Shown: piece by piece, positions 1 through 11,266 of the stretch | Position numbering within the stretch: the first letter of the stretch is position 1 | Layout of the letters: the number at the start of each line of letters is the position of its first letter | Assembly (NCBI GenBank): GCA_001566295.1 | Contig: KQ964246.1 | Coordinates: forward strand, 3,596,001 to 3,660,000 | Source of the DNA: Microdochium bolleyi | Lineage: Eukaryota > Ascomycota > Sordariomycetes > Xylariales > Microdochiaceae | DNA: 64,000 nt | Direction of reading: 5' to 3' | Program-made: the position numbers and the translations under genes | Notes under the pieces: model-generated | The model's input: the letters and a program-made list of their open reading frames with translations, nothing else | Told to the model about the DNA's origin: nothing | Databases searched by the model: none

Positions 1-982
1 GCTGCTCACGTTTTAATCTTGTAATTTTTCTTTTTCTTGTTGACGATATGACCTCAGATGGGCAGGCATGACGACCAGGACAGTTGTCCACCACGTTCTG
101 CGCTGCTTCGAGTACCTCTATTGTTCCTTCTCCACTATATCTGCTAGCATGTAACGCAACATTATCACTCGACCTGAACATATATAAATAACTGTGTTGT
201 AATGCATCTGGTTGCGCCATCCGGTGATGTTGGAATGTGCCTCGAGGTATATATGAAGTCCATTCTCCTCACTCATGCTACTCGTTGTGCGGCCACTCCG
301 GGCGAGCGGAATGGACGGTGCCACCAACAGCACCACAGACAGTCTTCCCCGCACCTACGAGCCTACGACGAGCCTGCCCGTGTCCAGTGTCTGGAAGTCC
401 AGGACACGGCATATCTGCAGGCTTAATCTACCATAATCCTCCAGCTACATTAGCTGATTGAGGTGTTATGACTAGCAAGAAAACTAGTATCGTGAGACCC
501 CTGGCCGATATCTCGGGAAGGCATAACGGTTCCCGGGCGGAGAGAGCCGCACTTTGCCAGTGAAGGGTTGTTCGGCCGATGCGGAGAGGATCCGCCGGTC
601 CGATAAGATGTTGGAGACAGCCCGCCCGATTGTCGATGGGGTAAGCTGGGTCTTGGATAAGTTCCATCCCCCTCTCGCAATTCCGACTCTGACATCGTTC
701 CATGACGTTGCGCCATTCGACATCCACATTGCGGCATCCATCGCCCACATTGTGTCTCCTCACGCGGTAGATTTGGCCGCCGTCACCGTTATCGGAGCAT
801 TGACCTACGGTCCTGGCTCACTGCAGGTCCGCACCTGCGACCGGCCACCCCCGACGAACGAGCTGCTCCGATCGAGAGGCTACAGCTTCCCCGCCGCTCG
901 CTGCTCTAAAATCACCACACCCGTCACTTTACCTCCCCCAGGGGGTCTTGAGCACCACGCCAACACCACCACCGTAATCACG
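1..982. other. Intergenic / 5' flank of D-lactate dehydrogenase gene
   Basis: I recognise no gene here. Several short open frames exist but none reads like a known family. The frame used by the downstream first exon stays open back to about 554, but the first ATG giving a plausible mitochondrial leader is at 983, so this stretch is treated as promoter and 5' UTR. The first 400 bases could also hold the 3' flank of a gene outside the window. Confidence 0.5.
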
Positions 983-3084
983 ATGTCGAGAATTCCGCAG
1001 AAACCCGTCGCAGGCCTGACGAAGGGCCTCCGAGCTCCGTCCCGCGCGCGCACAGCTGCTGCCAGGTCACCTGTAGCAGCTACAACCACGACGACGTTGC
1101 CATGCACAGCACTCAGCGGCGCCCGGGGCTACGCGGCAGGCAACGATGGCCCCAGGACTCCTGGTAGCGGCAGCAGCGGCAAGGCCTCGTTCCAGGGCCA
1201 GATGCTCGAGAGCGTGAGCTCCCGCATCGCTCGCGAGAAGGCCGAGCGCGAGAAGTTTGCGCAGCAGAGGGTTGAGAGCGCGGGCACGCGGCGGTGGGCT
1301 ACTACATTCGGTACGGGCTGAGAGTTTTCCCCATCATTATACACTATACTTCTGTTGTTGCGTTTGCTTGTTCTTTCTATTTGAGAAGAGCTCGGTAGTG
1401 GCTAACGTTTTTTTTCATGATTCTTGTGCAGTCGTCCTCGCCGCCAGTCTGGGCTCGTACTTCCTCGGCACCCTGGCACCCCGCGACCCGGAAGACACGT
1501 CGACTGCACCCCTCGGGCTCACGCGCGACCCGAAGCACAGGGTGGACAAGCACAACCTCGAGGCCGCCTGGGCCGACTTCGCCGCGATCGTGGGGCAGGA
1601 CAACGTGAGCACGCTAGCGACGGACCTCGACTCGCACGCCATCTCCGAGTGGTCGAGCTACCGCAACGACGCGGGCCACAAGCCCTTCCTGGTCGTGTTC
1701 CCCGCCAGCACGGATGAGGTCAGCAGGGTCATGAAGGTGTGCCACGCGCGACGGATCCCCGTGGTGGGCTACTCGGGCGGCACGAGCCTCGAGGGCCACT
1801 TCACGCCCACGCGCGGCGGGATCTGCATCGACTTTGGGCGCATGGACAAGATCCTCACGCTGCACAAGGGCGACCTCGACGTCGTCGTCCAGCCGGCCGT
1901 GGGGTGGGAGCGGCTGAACGAGGAGCTCGCGGAGGACAACCTGTTCTTCCCGCCCGACCCGGGCCCGGGGGCCATGATCGGCGGCATGATCGGCACGGGC
2001 TGCAGCGGGACCAACGCGTACCGCTACGGCACGATGCGCGACTGGGTGCTCTCCCTGACCGTCGTGCTTGCGGACGGGACCGTCATCAAGACGCGGCAGC
2101 GGCCGCGCAAGAGCTCGGCCGGGTACGACCTGACCAAGCTCTTCATCGGCAGCGAGGGCACCCTGGGCCTGGTCACCGAGGCCACGCTTAAGGTGACGGT
2201 CAAACCGCAGAGCACGAGCGTCGCGGTCGCGAGCTTCGGCACGATCCGCCAGGCCGCGGACTGCGTGAGCAGCATCGTCGGGCAGGGGATTGAGGTGGCC
2301 GCCGTGGAGATCCTCGACGACGAGCAGATGAAGTGCATCAACGCGGCCGGGATGACGAGCAAGATCTGGAAGGAGGCGCCGACGCTGTTCTTCAAGTTCG
2401 CGGGCACGGAGCGCGGCGTCAAGGAGCAGGTCGGCATCGTGCAGGGCCTGGCCAAGGCCAACGGCGGGCAGTCGTTCGAGTTCGCCCGGTCCGAGCAGGA
2501 GAAGGCCGAGCTGTGGAGCGCCAGGAAGGAGGCGCTCTGGAGCACCATGGCGGTCGCGAAGCCCGGCGACAAGGTGTGGACGGGCGACGTCGCGGTGCCG
2601 ATGACGCGCCTGCCGCAGCTCATCGAGGACACAAAGTCGGACATCAAAGCCAGCGGCCTGTACGGGACGATCGTGGGCCACGTGGGCGACGGCAACTTCC
2701 ACATCATCCTGCTGTCCAATGACTCGCAGCGGCACGCGGCGGAGGAGCTCGTGCACCGCATGGTGAAGAGGGCTGTCGAGCTTGAGGGGACTGTTACCGT
2801 GAGTGTTTTCCTGATCCCCCTTCATTCCCTTGTTTTCAGACCAATGCGTTTTCCTTGGGAGGAAAATAAATAAGTGGTGAGCACCACGCTGACAAGAAAT
2901 ATCCTGACAGGGCGAGCACGGCGTTGGTCTCGTCAAGCGCGACTACCTGCCCCACGAGCTGGGCCAGACGACCGTCGACACAATGCGGAAGCTCAAGCTC
3001 GCGCTCGACCCGCTGTGCCTGCTCAACGCGGACAAGGTGATCCGCGTCTACAAGCCTTTGCCCGGTGAGATCGCGGAGTGGTAA
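983..3084 (+). CDS. DLD1: D-lactate dehydrogenase (cytochrome), mitochondrial, FAD-dependent
   Basis: Oxidises D-lactate to pyruvate and passes electrons to cytochrome c at the mitochondrial inner membrane. Model: exons 983-1310, 1432-2798 and 2911-3084 (622 aa); introns 1311-1431 and 2799-2910 have GT-AG ends and keep the frame. The N-terminus is rich in Arg, Ala and Ser (targeting presequence), followed by a hydrophobic stretch VVLAASLGSYFLGTLA at the start of exon 2 that could anchor the protein. The FAD_binding_4 domain shows YSGGTSLEGH and the Gly-rich PPDPGPGAMIGGMIGTGCSG segment. The C-terminal FAD-oxidase domain has VGHVGDGNFH and, after the last intron, GEHGVGLVKRDYL. Length is close to yeast Dld1 plus a longer leader. 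A 2-hydroxyglutarate or other D-2-hydroxyacid dehydrogenase of the same superfamily is the main alternative, but the motif set and the mitochondrial anchor favour DLD. Confidence 0.93.
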
Positions 3085-3399
3085 AGGGATGGAAGAGAGG
3101 AAGAGTATTCAAGCACTACCGCACGGTCAGTGCGCGCAAGCAGGGAGGGTTTATGGGGCAGTGAGCTTCGAGGAAGTGTGCGCTGGGAGAGAGAGAGAGA
3201 CTCACTGCTTTGAGGTCCTCTGGATACATGTGTGCGTTTTCATGTACAAAAGTCTGTTGACTGGCTCCTTTCTTCCCCGGGACCAAAATAACGTAACACC
3301 AGCTGGAGTGTAATCTATCGTCTTGATATTGTGCAACTGCACTTGCCATTTCGTGCTTAGTAGGCGAGCAAGACCAAGACCTTCGGGCGCGGCAATACC

Positions 3400-4530
3400 C
3401 AAGCTATTCCAGGAAGACGTCCTGCGGCGCCAGGCCCAAAGGTCCTCAACCTCCCCTTCAATAATGCCGTACACGCAAGCCTCCCCAGTGAGTTGGTACG
3501 CCGGCTCGGACGGGTCACTGCCGGAGATTTTGCGCAGGATGTAGGGCGTGAGTGCGTTGTTCAGCACGCACACGACGCCGCCGGGTGTACGGACTCGTGA
3601 CCAAAGCAACCGTGGCTGCGCTGAGGATGTCTCTGGTCACGACTGTGTGGATTGCCGTGAGGTTGGACTCCACGGCTGGGCCTCGAGCTTGGTTGAAACA
3701 TTGTGTCCATGTCACGGCTCGCCGGGGTGCATATCGCGAGCATTTATTCTGACGGTCGTGTTGGTCCGCTGTATGGCACTGACTTGCACGGCTCTGGAAT
3801 ATCGGACCCGAGAAAGACCACTTGCGGCTTGGATTCATTAGTACGCTCAGCTTGCCGGCTTGCCCACCGAGAGACACACTTTAGTTGAGTAGGAAGGCAT
3901 AAGAAACCGTCAACGATGGTGGCAAACAACGGGGCTTCAAGCCTCAAACGTGATCCTGTCTCCGGGATCTCTTTCTTGCTTGCGCTCGCCGAGGGGCTGC
4001 ACCGAGAATCGGGCATCACCTGAGAGGTCGAGCGCCAGGGCTCTCCCAGAGGCGTACAATCTGGCTGCCAACAAGAACTCCCTACAGCTTCTGGAGGCCC
4101 GCATCGGTATCGCCAAGCTTCTCTACCTGGCAGAGCTCAAGCCTTGCCGAAAGGAAGACCAGGTCACGCGCCAAAGCAGCCTCTTGGACCATCCGAAGCC
4201 AAGAGAAATAATCGCTGTTCAGCACCGCCGCAACGTGATCCCAGGTCGGTGGCTTCCCACCGGGTATCTGCGATGCCATCCATACTCACGGGAGTTGATA
4301 CCCACCAGTCTACCCAGCATACAATATTCAGTGGACTCCCGACAAGACCCGAGACTCATTCCTCCTCCTCCGATGCTGCTATGCCTTATCGCATCGCTGC
4401 CTGGTGCCGTGGGTGCGATATGCATTGGATGGACGCGTGTGCTCGGACTTGCCCGACCCATGGCTACTGCAACATGGATGTTTGAGACCTCTGGACCCCA
4501 GGATGCCGACATAGCCGAGTTGCTAGGGTG
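3400..4530 (-). pseudogene. Decayed HET-domain (heterokaryon incompatibility) gene
   Basis: No intact frame spans this stretch, but minus-strand fragments line up in the order of a HET-domain protein. At about 4151-4243 the translation contains YFSWLRMVQEAALARDLVFL, which resembles the HET core YFSRVWVVQE-A-LA. At about 3448-3489 it contains LTGEACVYGIIEGEV, matching the C-terminal GE-YVHGIMDGEA motif of HET-6-type proteins. The fragments lie in different frames and are broken by stops, so the gene is dead. The R-to-W and W-to-R changes in the core would fit C/T transitions, but I did not do a formal RIP count. The exact boundaries are guesses. Confidence 0.72.
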
Positions 4531-5438
4531 TGTACCTACCTAGGTAGTCAAATTTGACTGTGCACCAAGGCAGGCTAAGGTAGGATGTGTACACCACGGC
4601 CGGTTCAACAACGTAAAACACAAAGGGACACGATTGTTCTTGAGCTCTTGATGTGTTGTCCGTGTCGGCGGCACGTCACCGTATCATGCTGCTGCACCGT
4701 GGAGCCGGGGTGATTCACAGGTGAAGTTGTCCTGTGACGGGTTGCCCAAGAGAGGCAAGTGCGGCGACGATGCGCGATGACGACAAGCACCGTGATTGGC
4801 CCCGGAGCATGGAGGCTCTGCGGCCTGGGGTGCCTGCGCTTCCCACAAAACAAAGCCCGCCAAACACTAACTCTAAGTGCTAAGGTTGGAACGACGGACC
4901 CATGACGTGGACGGGGGACTGCCTGTTGTAGGCACAGCCATTCGCGGGAGTCTTGCACCATCGGGAAGTGCTGGTCGTGGTCGGGGAGAAAACGACGACG
5001 ACGATGCAGTCAGGAAACCAGCCCTTGTGCCTGGCCCGAAGAAACATCGATAGCCCAAGCCGAGCCGGAGTATTCTTGGTCGAGCCGGGGTCCTCTCCGG
5101 TGCCTTGCTGGTGGCGGAGCTTGGCCAGCGTCATCGGCAGGCACCTGGGCCGGGGCGGGAGGCAGCCTGTGCCTGCGCTCGCCTGCGCTCGCCGCTATCG
5201 CCAGGCCCTCATTTCCCATCGCCGCCATTGGCGCGCCCGTGTCTAGGCCCAGCTCCACCCAGTCCAGTCCTGTCCCGTGCCTCAACAAGCCATCGCCTCC
5301 AGGACACTGCCATCTCTCGTCTCCGTCTTCTTTGTCTACCTTCTCCTTTGCATACTCCGTCGCGATTCATCTACATCGACTTCTCATCACCAGCCGCCAA
5401 CATCAACCCCCAGCCCGCCCGATCCCATTCCAACTTCG
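4531..5438. other. Intergenic / 5' leader of the Ca2+/H+ exchanger gene
   Basis: No recognisable gene. The last 150 bases are pyrimidine-rich (CT/CCA-rich), typical of the leader just upstream of a filamentous-fungal start codon. Confidence 0.5.
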
Positions 5439-8101
5439 ATGGGAGCTGATTCATCCACACACGTCGCCAATTCCTCTTCCCCAGAGGCGAAAGCGCATGG
5501 CAGCTCTGCACCTGCAGGCATAGAGGCCAGCCAGCCTGAGCCAGTGGCCGTGAGCAACGAGCCAAAGCCATCCAGTGGCCTCTCCCGCTCCGTGTCTCTT
5601 CGTAGCAATCGTGCCGATCGTGGCAATGCAGCCAACGGCTCTTACTCGCAGACCTTCTCCGACGCGCTCGGCAACACCGTCTACTCGGAGAAACCCAATG
5701 ACACAGCTGCTTCCAACGAGGACAGCAATGGCACAATCACGCCGGCATCGCAGCCGTCGGCCCCGGGGGCTGTCATAGAAGCCGATCCCGAGGTCGCCGC
5801 CAAGAAGCCAAACGTTGCTGTTCGCTTCTGGCTGGTCACCAAAAAGATTCTCTTCCATAGTTGGATCAACGTGTTCCTCGTTTTTGTGCCTGTCGGAATT
5901 GCTGTTGCCAAAATCCCCAACATGCCACCGGGCGCCATCTTCGGCATAAATGCCGTCGCGATCATCCCCCTTGCTGCCTTGCTCAGTCATGCTACCGAAT
6001 CCGTCGCCCGGAAGATGGGCGATACTGTTGGAGCTCTTCTGAACGTCACATTCGGCAATGCGGTTGAGTTGATCATCTTGTAAGCTTCTGCCACACTCTT
6101 GGCTCTCCGATCCGTGTCTTGGCTGCTTGGCTAACTCCGTGCACAGCATGTAAGCTTTATGACTCCACACTTGCCCAGAGGTCTTGGCTCTCGGCGATGC
6201 AGCGACATCTTGGCCACACTTGGCACATGTCCCAGTTGCGATAACTAACACCCACACAGAATAGCCTTGCAAAAGGACGAGATCCGCATCGTGCAGGCAT
6301 CTCTGCTAGGCTCCATCCTTGCCAATCTGCTCCTCATTCTGGGAATGGCCTTTTTCCTTGGCGGCCTCAGATACAGAGAGCAGATCTACAACAGCACTGT
6401 GACACAGATGAGCGCTTGTCTCCTTTCGCTCAGTGTCATCAGTCTTCTTCTGCCGGTTCGTTGCTTGCCACATCGCCACCATCTGTCTTGAGCATCCAAC
6501 TAACTACTTTCGCAGACTGCCTTCCATGCCTCCTTCAAAGACTCGGTAGAAGCTGATCGGCAGTCCTTGATCGTGTCCCGCGGCACAAGCATTGTGCGCA
6601 TTCTTATACCTGGTCCAACCCGATCCAAACGCTAACTTGAATCCAGATCCTCCTCATCGTCTATATCGTGTACTTGCTGTTCCAGCTCAAGTCGCACGCT
6701 TACATGTACGAGTCCACACCTCAGCACATCATCGATGCCGAGTCGACGCCGGGTCCGGCCGCTGCCTGGATGGACAGTTCTAGCTCAGAGTCCAGCTCGT
6801 CGTCGGATTTCGACTCGGACGGGTCCAGTCACTCGAGCAAAACCATGACCCGCAGAGTGAAGCGGGCCATCCGTCGCCGTCGCAGAAAGTCAAGCTTCAC
6901 ATCACTTGATACCGCTGAAACAGGCTCTGTTGCAACGACATCTACAAGCCCTACGGTCGAGGCCAAAAAGCGTCTCGGTGACGAGGACTCGATCGACGAT
7001 GGTTTTGTGGATGAGCCTGAAAGCAGCCGTAGACACCGTCATCATCGCCACAGGCGCTCCAAGGGCAAGCATCACCACAAGAAGGGACGCAAGAGTATCC
7101 CCGAGGAAGATGGTGCCCAAACTGGCGAGAACATCGCCGGTGTCCGGCCTTCAGCAATCAATGGGTCCAGTGTTGCCTACGGCGAGACTCGCCGTGTTGA
7201 TTTCGCCGAAGTGGAAAGTCCACACCCTGAGGCGACGACAGAAGCGAATGCTGCCACTACTCGCCGCCCTTTCGCCGGGATGCGCGCAATCTCGTCCATC
7301 AGGCCTATGGCCTCGAGTCTCGCACCGCCAGTCTTCTCCCAGCCGCCTAATGCCCTCCCGAGACCTGCAACGACTGGGCCTGTCCCGCGAGTCCGCATGG
7401 GCATTCGCAGAACCAACTCCCTGCCTGACCGTCTCAACCAGCAGAACCTGCGCCCACCTGGAGCTATGTTGCCCTCTCACATCCCCATCGACTTGGTTTC
7501 CGGACCTGTCGCAACGTCTGAGGGTGAGAACGACATGTCCCAAAAGGCAGCCGTGGTCATGCTGCTTATATCCACAGCTCTTGTCGCCGTCTGCGCGGAA
7601 TTCTTAGTCGATTCGATCCAGGGTGTGATCAGAACGAGCGGCATTAGTGAGCTGTTTATCGGTCTCATCATCCTGCCCATCGTCGGCAATGCCGCGGAGC
7701 ACGTCACAGCCGTCATGGTCGCCATGAAGAACAAGATGGATCTCGCGATCGGAGTCGCCGTGGGCAGTTCCATCCAGATTGCCCTCTTCCTAACACCGTT
7801 CATGGTTATTCTGGGCTGGATCATGAACAAGCCCATGACCCTCTACTTCACCTTGTTTGAGACCGTCTGCCTGTTCGTGTCGGCCTTCATCATCAACTTC
7901 CTCATCCTCGACGGCAGGAGCAACTATCTCGAAGGCGCACTGCTGTGCTCGACATACATCATCATCGCCATCATGTCTTACTGCTACCCGGCGGCCGAGT
8001 TCACTAGTGAGCTTGGAGGCAACCCTGGCTCTGATCACGTCGCCCGCTCGCTCGCCGCGACAGCAACGAATCTGGGCTCGGCTCTGTTTGGGAGGTCGTA
8101 A
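5439..8101 (+). CDS. Vacuolar Ca2+/H+ exchanger (CAX family, Vcx1-like)
   Basis: Exchanges cytosolic Ca2+ for vacuolar H+ and so restores low cytosolic calcium. Model: exons 5439-6079, 6147-6149 (3 nt), 6260-6455, 6516-6593 and 6647-8101, giving 790 aa. The first ATG in frame is at 5439. Two CAX signature repeats are present: GNAVELII at the first exon junction, followed by DEIRIVQASLLGSILANLLL, and GNAAEHVTAVMVAMKNKMDL with GVAVGSSIQIALF in the last exon. The 3-nt exon restores the family spacing ELIIFIIALQKDE; skipping it stays in frame but removes one residue. Unlike yeast Vcx1 (about 410 aa), this protein has a long Ser/Lys/Arg/His-rich central loop (coded by about 6770-7530), seen in filamentous-fungal members, and a Ser-rich N-terminal tail that could be a regulatory region. 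Confidence 0.92.
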
Positions 8102-8879
8102 TGCCTTCCTCCGCGTCCGCACCCTAGGTAGCATAAGACTGTCTGAAAAAAGCGACGTCCTCGCGATAACGTGGCGAAGCGCGGCATTCATGTAGACCAT
8201 CAGGGTTGATCATGACACAGACATTCGCAATGTGCGATGGCCTGTTGCGCGCGCGAGAGAAGCAGAAATGACATTGAGCTGTATTTTTCCAATAACCGCG
8301 GTACATTAATCGTCCAAGTATCGTAGTTTTTCCTCATGACAACGAAATAGTATTGTTTTCCTTCCGCCGCAGCTGAAACCCCGTATATCGATGTGCTTGC
8401 TCTGCCCAGCCACGTGTCACGCGCCTTGTTGGCCTGGTGGGCGTGTGTTCTCGACTCGGGTGGCCAGTGTGACCCCAGTTTTGTCAGATGCCGTAATGAA
8501 TGGCCCTTGGAAAGTGCACTTGCCACCAAACTCCCGTTGACGACGTCAGTGGATATGGGGTGACATCTTTGAATGGCCAGCGTTGCACACTCGGACTCAA
8601 ATATGTCAGATTATCTACTCAAACACAAGGCGAATCAAATGTTTGACATCGTCCACCTTTGTGTGGATCACGGTCATGCGATACGACACGTATGATAGAT
8701 ACAAGGAAACAGACAGCGCTGCTCAATTTGTCCGAATGCTAAAACGTGTTTACTATTTTCTCTGCGTATATGCATCTCATTAAATCGTGCTACATCAACC
8801 CTCAACATCCCCGAACGCCAAACCGACCATGTCAAGTTGCCCATTTGAGATTTGTTTTGTCGTGAGCCTGCAGCCGAGA
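8102..8879. other. Intergenic between convergent genes
   Basis: The space between the 3' ends of the exchanger (+) and xylitol dehydrogenase (-). I see only short spurious frames and AT-richer sequence consistent with two 3' UTRs. Confidence 0.55.
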
Positions 8880-10069
8880 TCAAGGCGCCTTGACCTCTTT
8901 CTCGTTGGGGCCAGCGATCAGGATCTTGATGACCTGGCCCTCCTTGACCTTGCTGAAGGCCGTCTCAGCCTGGTCGAACGGCACGACGCTGCTGATGAGC
9001 TTCTTGACGTCAATCTTGCCCTGCGCGACGAGCTCAATGGCGAGCTTGTAGTCACCGCTGCCGTACCGGAAAGAGCCCTTGGCGGTGACCTCCTTGAGGC
9101 ACAGCGCCATGATGGGGAAGGTGATGTTGTCGCGGCCCATGCCACCCTGGACGTACACGCCTCCACGGCGGACCGTGTGCAGGGCCGTCTGGATCGAGGG
9201 CTCGGCGCCACTGGCGTCGATAACGACATCGGCGCCCTCGGCGGGGAGACCGGCCGACTTGAGCAGGGCCGCGGCGTTGTCCTCGGCCGAGATGCGCTGC
9301 GACATGTAGGTGTGTGTGCTGGAGAAGGACTTTGCGAACTCGAGCTTTGACTCAATAATGTCGACGGAGACGACGGTCGAGGCGCCGAAGGCACGGGCGA
9401 CGGCAGCGCAGAGGAGGCCGACGGGGCCGGCGCCCATTACGACGACAGACTGGCCGGGTGTGACGGCAGCCTGGCGAACAATGTGGACACCGACGGCGAG
9501 GGGCTCGATCAAGGCACCCTCCTGAAGGGAGACGTGCTCGGGAAGCTTGTAGCAGAAGTCGGCTGGGGCAGCCCAGTAGCCGGTGAGGGTGCCGTCGTAG
9601 GGCGGGGTGGCGGCGAAGCGCATCTCCGGGCAGAGGTTGTAGTGGCCGCTCAGGCAGGGCTCGCAGTGACGGCACGGGTAGCCGGGCTCGAGGGCGACGC
9701 GGTCGCCGGCCTTGAGGGTGGTGACGCCCTTGCCGACCTCGATGATGGTTCCGGCGGACTCGTGGCCGAGGACCATGGGGTCCTTGACGACATAGCTGCC
9801 GATGGCGCCATGACACCAGTAGTGGACATCGGAGCCGCAGATGCCCGTGTAGTTGACGGCGACGAGGACCTCCTTGTCCGACTTGAGCTTGGGGACGGGC
9901 CGGTCCTCGAAGCAGACCTCGTCTTGCTTCTTGAGGATGAAGGACAGGTTCTGTAAGAGCAGGGGTGCGGCAGTAGAGTTAGCCAGAGGCTCCCGAACAG
10001 TTCAAAAAAAAGCTAGGAGGGGGTTGGATGCATGCGAATGAGAGATTGTCGTACACTTCCCGAAGCCAT
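8880..10069 (-). CDS. xdh1: Xylitol dehydrogenase (D-xylulose reductase), NAD-dependent, zinc MDR family
   Basis: Oxidises xylitol to D-xylulose in the fungal pentose catabolic pathway in the cytosol. Model: a 15-nt first exon 10055-10069 (MASGS), intron 9951-10054, and exon 8880-9950; 361 aa. The splice joins MASGS to NLSFILKKQDEV in frame. Catalytic zinc ligands are Cys43 (GICGSDVHYW) and His68-Glu69 (GHES). The four structural-zinc cysteines are C98, C101, C104 and C112. The Rossmann motif GAGPVGLLCAAVA is followed by an Asp (VSVDIIESK), which predicts NAD over NADP. The C-terminus KILIAGPNEKEVKAP is very like Trichoderma-type xylitol dehydrogenases. L-arabinitol 4-dehydrogenase or sorbitol dehydrogenase are the close alternatives. 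GGNTAAA motifs upstream support pentose control. Confidence 0.93.
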
Positions 10070-10085
10070 GGTATGTGATGTGAAT

Positions 10086-10105
10086 TGTGTGTGTGTGTGT
10101 GTGTG
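10086..10105. repeat. (TG)10 microsatellite in the 5' UTR of xdh1
   Basis: Ten uninterrupted TG units just upstream of the xylitol dehydrogenase start codon (CA repeats on the coding strand). Position is read directly; any effect on translation or length polymorphism is unknown. Confidence 0.9.
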
Positions 10106-10322
10106 AAGAGAGAAAGTTGTCGAAGCTCTGGATGTGTTCAGCGGTAGAAATGTGAGGGGCAAGAGATAAGTTGGAGAAGCAGGAGGAGAAGGTGGGGAAG
10201 GAGCTGTGCGTGGCAGACAATGATTGTTGGCAAGAGCGCCCGACACCGCCTGGAACAGGACCAGGATAAATGAGTACTGAGCTGCAAATCGCACGTCGAA
10301 AAGGGGTCTTCCGCGGTCTGGC

Positions 10323-10551
10323 GGGTAAAGCTGGCTATTGTCTGCTGGGGAACGGTGCCGCAATCGTCACATCACAACGCCGGAGCCGCACACGGAGACC
10401 CGCACCGAGCTGGGCGGAGGGTCTAGAATCGCCAATACCCGCGCCGACAGTGCCCTGCCGGCACGCACTCCTCCGACAGGCCGACTTACACGGGACGCGG
10501 CGAGTGCGCGCGACTCCACGGCCTCGACTGCTTTACCCGCCGCTTTTAGCC
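10323..10551 (-). promoter_or_regulatory. Putative XlnR/Xyr1-type GGNTAAA site cluster upstream of xdh1
   Basis: Three matches to the XlnR-type core GGNTAAA lie 250-480 nt upstream of the xdh1 start: GGGTAAA at 10323-10329 (+ strand), GGGTAAA at 10532-10538 (- strand) and the classical GGCTAAA at 10545-10551 (- strand). A CreA-like CTGGGG occurs at 10345-10350. In other fungi xylitol dehydrogenase genes are under XlnR/AraR-type and CreA control. The sites also lie upstream of ROK1 on the other strand, but a housekeeping helicase is a less likely target. Confidence 0.5.
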
Positions 10552-11266
10552 GGCCCAATCAGCCATTCCACGCTGCTGAAAAGTGATCATTTGACAGCTC
10601 CACAGCCCGTCAATTGGTGTCGCATAACTGAAGTCAGAGTACGCGGAGGCTGCGAGCGTGGGAGAAACTTGTGCTCACGCGATACAAAACGACTTGCATC
10701 CCTAGCCGCGACTCGTTCTGCGCGGTCGTGGCCCTGACGTATCTCGCCCGGCAACCAACCATCTGATGCACATATACCACTTTCCATTGTGTCTTCTACC
10801 CCCAGATCAAACAAGATGGCCTGCCATCCGGTGAAAGTCAGGCCCACTAGGCCATGAGCACGGTCAAACTACAGGTGGAAGGCAGCATTGTCCTGACCCG
10901 GCTGTGCACAAGGTAGCGCAAGCTGCTGGGCCGTACAACCTCAACATGGAGACGTCTTTGTAGCTTTGTATATCGCGGATTGCCTGCAGTTTCGTGAATT
11001 CGCGTGAAGCTGGCTGCGTGCTTCTGGTTGCTGGCAACAGCTCCAAGTACTGTGGTGGACAGGTGCACCCGCGAGCTCCCCAGCTCTACTCCACTCCTCT
11101 GCAGGGTTGCTGGCAGAATTCGCCCACCGCCAAAATTTCTCGAGTGACGGACCTTCCGGCGCAGCACAGTTTGAGCGCTCTGCGAACCCCATGCGTGGTC
11201 CAGGAGAAGTCGACAACTCAGACGCCAGCATCGCGCACCCGGGAGCGCTTGATCCATCGACACACA
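10552..11266. other. Remaining intergenic region between divergent xdh1 and ROK1
   Basis: Non-coding spacer between two divergently transcribed genes. The ROK1 frame is open upstream to about 10994 but has no conserved sequence there, so it is read as 5' UTR. Confidence 0.5.

Noticed and set aside
1614..2936. 440-codon open frame on the minus strand
   Set aside because: It lies opposite the D-lactate dehydrogenase exons; its Arg/Ala/Leu/Asp-heavy composition is what GC-rich third positions give in an antisense frame, and it matches no family.
6080..6259. A single 180-nt intron in the exchanger gene
   Set aside because: It keeps the frame, but gives one residue too few in a strictly spaced CAX motif; the 3-nt exon with perfect flanking splice sites explains the family sequence better.
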